In this document: piece after piece, positions 61,408-64,000 of the stretch
Position numbering within the stretch: position 1 is the first letter of the stretch
Layout of the letters: every line of letters begins with the position of its first letter
NCBI RefSeq assembly: GCF_016463975.1
Contig: NZ_JAEMNX010000006.1
Location: forward strand, 62,001-126,000
DNA length: 64,000 nt
Source: Marinomonas transparens
Lineage (GTDB): Bacteria; Pseudomonadota; Gammaproteobacteria; Pseudomonadales; Marinomonadaceae
Reading direction: 5' to 3'
Translations under genes and position numbers: made by a program
The notes under the pieces: generated by a model
Database searches by the model: none
Told to the model about the DNA's origin: nothing
What the model saw: the letters and a program-made list of their open reading frames with translations, nothing else

Positions 61408-61493
61408 GCGTTTAGGTCCTTGATATTTCATGTTTTGTCACACATTACCATGGTAGACTCTAACAATTACTAATTGGCTACGTTGAATTTAAA

Positions 61494-64000
61494 ATGCTTG
61501 GAACCGTCATTAAAAAAATCATCGGTACAAAGAATGACCGAGAAGTGAAACGATTTGGAAAAACTGTTACTCAAGTTAACCAATATGAAGAATCATTTGG
61601 TAAGTTATCGGATGATGGACTTACCGCTAAAACGAATGAGTTTCGTGCTCGAATAGAGAAAGGAGAATCTCTAGACTCTTTGTTGCCGGAAGCCTTTGCT
61701 GTAGTGCGAGAGGCTAGCAGCCGAGTGATGGGAATGCGTCACTTTGACGTCCAATTGATCGGTGGCATGGTGCTAAATGAAGGTAAGATTTCTGAAATGC
61801 GTACAGGTGAAGGTAAAACGCTAGTTGCTACCCTAGCTGTTTATCTGAACGCTTTATCTTCTAAGGGGGTGCACGTTGTTACGGTAAACGATTATTTGGC
61901 TAAGCGTGATGCAAATTGGATGCGCCCCTTATACGAATTTCTTGATATGAGTGTTGGTGTTGTTTTTTCTGGACAAGAAAGGGACGAGAAAAAAAGCGCT
62001 TATTTGTGTGATATTACTTATGGAACCAATAACGAATTTGGTTTTGATTATTTACGCGATAATATGGTTTTTCGCTTTGAAGATCGTGTGCAGAGAGATC
62101 TTAATTTTGCCGTAGTGGATGAGGTCGATTCGATCTTAATTGATGAAGCAAGGACTCCGCTGATTATCTCTGGTGCGGTGGAAGATAGTTCTGAACAGTA
62201 TAGAAAAATTAACTTGCTCGCCCCTTTGCTTGTTAAGCAGGAAGAGGTTGGAGGTGAAGACGTCGAACCTACTGGTCATTATGTTTATGATGAATCTCAA
62301 CGCAGCATTGAGTTAACAGAAGAGGGGCACTCTTTTGTAGAGGGGTGGCTGGTTCAGCAAGAGATGCTTGCTGAGGGCGACAGCTTGTATGCGGCGGGTA
62401 ACCTATCTCTGCTTCATCATGTTCATGCTTGTTTGAAAGCACATATTATTTTCAAGAAGAATGTCGATTACGTTATTCAAGATGATCAAATCGTTATTGT
62501 CGATGAGCATACTGGTCGAACCATGGTTGGTCGTCGCTGGTCTGAAGGTATTCACCAAGCAGTAGAGGCAAAAGAAGGTGTAACCATTCAGGCTGAGAGT
62601 CAGACGCTTGCTTCTACGACTTTCCAGAACTATTTCCGGTTATATGACAAGCTTTCTGGTATGACAGGAACGGCTGATACTGAGGCGTTTGAGTTTCAGC
62701 AAATTTATGGACTGTCTGTTATTGTGGTGCCGACAAATCGACAAGTTCAGCGTAAAGATTTCAATGACTTAATTTATATGTCAACAGAAGACAAATTTGA
62801 AGCCATTGTGTTGGATATTGAAGAAAACGTAAAACAAGGTCGCCCTGTGCTAGTGGGTACGGCTTCTATTGAATATTCAGAATTACTTTCTAACTACCTT
62901 TCAAAGAAAAATGTTAAACATAATGTTCTTAATGCTAAACAGCATGAGCGCGAGGCTGAAATTGTTGCGGAAGCGGGTAGTCCTGGTGCAGTAACTATTG
63001 CAACCAATATGGCTGGTCGTGGTACAGATATCGTTTTGGGTGGTAATTTACAGGTTGAAATTGCTCAACTGGGTGAAGGTGCTAGCCAAGAAAAAGTTGA
63101 TGCTTTGAAAGCGGATTGGAAAGTTAGAAACGAATCAGTTTTAGCGGCTGGAGGCTTGCATATAATTGGTACTGAACGTCATGAATCTCGTCGCATAGAT
63201 AATCAATTGCGTGGCCGTTCTGGTCGTCAGGGAGATGTTGGTTCCTCGCGATTCTATTTATCGCTAGAAGATAATCTGATGCGTATTTTTATGTCCGATC
63301 GCATTAAAAAAATGATGTTGGCTCTCGGTATGGAGAAAGGCGAAGCCATTGAGCATAAGATGGTTTCTAACGCGATTGAGAAGGCTCAGCGTAAAGTTGA
63401 AGGCCGTAACTTTGATATTCGTAAGCAGCTTTTAGAATACGATGACGTAGCGAATGATCAGCGTCAGGTTATTTACCGTCAGCGTTTTGAAATGATGACA
63501 TCAGATGATTTATCTGAAGCTATCTTAGCAATGCGTGAAGAAGTTGTATCTGGTGTTATTGATGAGTTTGTTCCACCGCAAAGTATTTTTGATATGTGGG
63601 ACTTGCAAGGTCTTGAAGAAAAAATCCGCAATGAGTTTGGTCTGGAGTTGCCTATTGTTCAATGGGTGGAAGACGATAAAAAGCTTTATGAAGAGCCTCT
63701 ACGCCAGAAAATCCTGGATGGCTTTCTGGAAGATTATGCTGCAAAAGAAGCTATTGCTGGAGGTGACTCTCTTAGAGGATTTGAGAAGCAAGTGCTTCTA
63801 CAGGTTCTTGATACCTTGTGGAAAGAACACCTTCAGACCATGGACATGCTTCGACAAGGAATACATTTACGTGGTTATGCTCAGAAAAACCCAAAGCAAG
63901 AGTACAAGCGTGAGGCGTTTGAGCTATTTCAAAGCTTATTAGAGCAAATTAAGTTTGAAGTGATTCAAATTGTTACTCGTGTGAAGGTGCAGTCTGCCGA
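61494..64000 (+). CDS. secA: Preprotein translocase ATPase SecA (3' end beyond window)
   Basis: An open frame of 835 codons runs off the window edge without a stop. It starts [20 protein letters not shown] and has Walker A MRTGEGKT (102-109), DEVDS (from 209), the PPXD region (about 225-370), [14 protein letters not shown] and [12 protein letters not shown] in the second motor domain, and the helical scaffold [21 protein letters not shown]. SecA drives export through SecYEG. The C-terminal linker and zinc site lie outside. It follows lpxC after a terminator, so it probably has its own promoter. Confidence 0.97.
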   Translation, partial: MLGTVIKKIIGTKNDREVKRFGKTVTQVNQYEESFGKLSDDGLTAKTNEFRARIEKGESLDSLLPEAFAVVREASSRVMGMRHFDVQLIGGMVLNEGKISEMRTGEGKTLVATLAVYLNALSSKGVHVVTVNDYLAKRDANWMRPLYEFLDMSVGVVFSGQERDEKKSAYLCDITYGTNNEFGFDYLRDNMVFRFEDRVQRDLNFAVVDEVDSILIDEARTPLIISGAVEDSSEQYRKINLLAPLLVKQEEVGGEDVEPTGHYVYDESQRSIELTEEGHSFVEGWLVQQEMLAEGDSLYAAGNLSLLHHVHACLKAHIIFKKNVDYVIQDDQIVIVDEHTGRTMVGRRWSEGIHQAVEAKEGVTIQAESQTLASTTFQNYFRLYDKLSGMTGTADTEAFEFQQIYGLSVIVVPTNRQVQRKDFNDLIYMSTEDKFEAIVLDIEENVKQGRPVLVGTASIEYSELLSNYLSKKNVKHNVLNAKQHEREAEIVAEAGSPGAVTIATNMAGRGTDIVLGGNLQVEIAQLGEGASQEKVDALKADWKVRNESVLAAGGLHIIGTERHESRRIDNQLRGRSGRQGDVGSSRFYLSLEDNLMRIFMSDRIKKMMLALGMEKGEAIEHKMVSNAIEKAQRKVEGRNFDIRKQLLEYDDVANDQRQVIYRQRFEMMTSDDLSEAILAMREEVVSGVIDEFVPPQSIFDMWDLQGLEEKIRNEFGLELPIVQWVEDDKKLYEEPLRQKILDGFLEDYAAKEAIAGGDSLRGFEKQVLLQVLDTLWKEHLQTMDMLRQGIHLRGYAQKNPKQEYKREAFELFQSLLEQIKFEVIQIVTRVKVQSA

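Noticed and set aside
63535-63942. 135-codon plus-strand frame near the window end
   Set aside because: It is a shifted frame within secA, whose own frame is intact through this stretch.

Overview
The window looks like the chromosome of an Oceanospirillales-type marine gammaproteobacterium, most likely Marinomonas or a close relative. This rests on remembered protein similarity and gene order, not on a search. Three Pseudomonas/Oceanospirillales-style blocks support it: motA-motB-rsgA-orn; tsaE-amiB-mutL-miaA-hfq-hflX-hflK-hflC-DUF2065-hisZ-purA; and an uninterrupted division and cell-wall (dcw) cluster behind rnpB. I see no transposase, phage gene, CRISPR array or rRNA. One tRNA, tRNA-Leu(CAA), is present.

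Layout. 0.1-5.0 kb: one very large secreted protein of unknown function, with two jacalin-lectin-like modules and a degenerate peptidase-like motif, beside about 0.9 kb of AT-rich DNA with no convincing gene. 5.8-12.0 kb: an envelope glycosylation set (ArnT-like GT-C transferase, GtrB-like GT2 transferase and a separate GtrA flippase-like protein) around a divergent two-component system and a pirin. 12.1-16.5 kb: small metabolic genes, an EamA transporter, aspA and a divergent HTH regulator whose shared intergenic region carries two inverted repeats with identical arm spacing. 16.6-22.3 kb: tRNA-Leu, then queA-tgt-yajC-secD-secF, which covers tRNA queuosine synthesis and the Sec accessory complex. 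22.4-29.2 kb: psd, an HDOD-like protein, motAB, rsgA, orn and a TSUP permease. 29.3-40.8 kb: the tsaE-to-purA block, covering tRNA modification, amidase, mismatch repair, Hfq, HflX/K/C, HisZ and PurA. 40.9-43.0 kb: a CpxR/CpxA-like two-component system. 43.0-43.4 kb: rnpB. 43.7-61.4 kb: mraZ-rsmH-ftsL-ftsI-murE-murF-mraY-murD-ftsW-murG-murC-ddlB-ftsQ-ftsA-ftsZ-lpxC. 61.5 kb to the end: secA, cut by the window edge.

How the genes work together. Much of the window builds and polices the envelope. The dcw genes make lipid II and the divisome, and LpxC commits lipid A synthesis. SecA/SecDF/YajC export proteins, Psd makes phosphatidylethanolamine, and AmiB splits septal murein. HflKC and the Cpx-like pair monitor membrane protein quality, and the GT module probably decorates a surface glycan or lipid A. 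Many dcw genes overlap by 4-11 bases, so translation is probably coupled. A four-copy GTG repeat with a 10-bp period sits directly on the mraZ start and is a good candidate MraZ operator.

I found no clear, self-contained new system. The parts that remain unexplained are the giant secreted protein, the DNA next to it, and several inverted-repeat operators.
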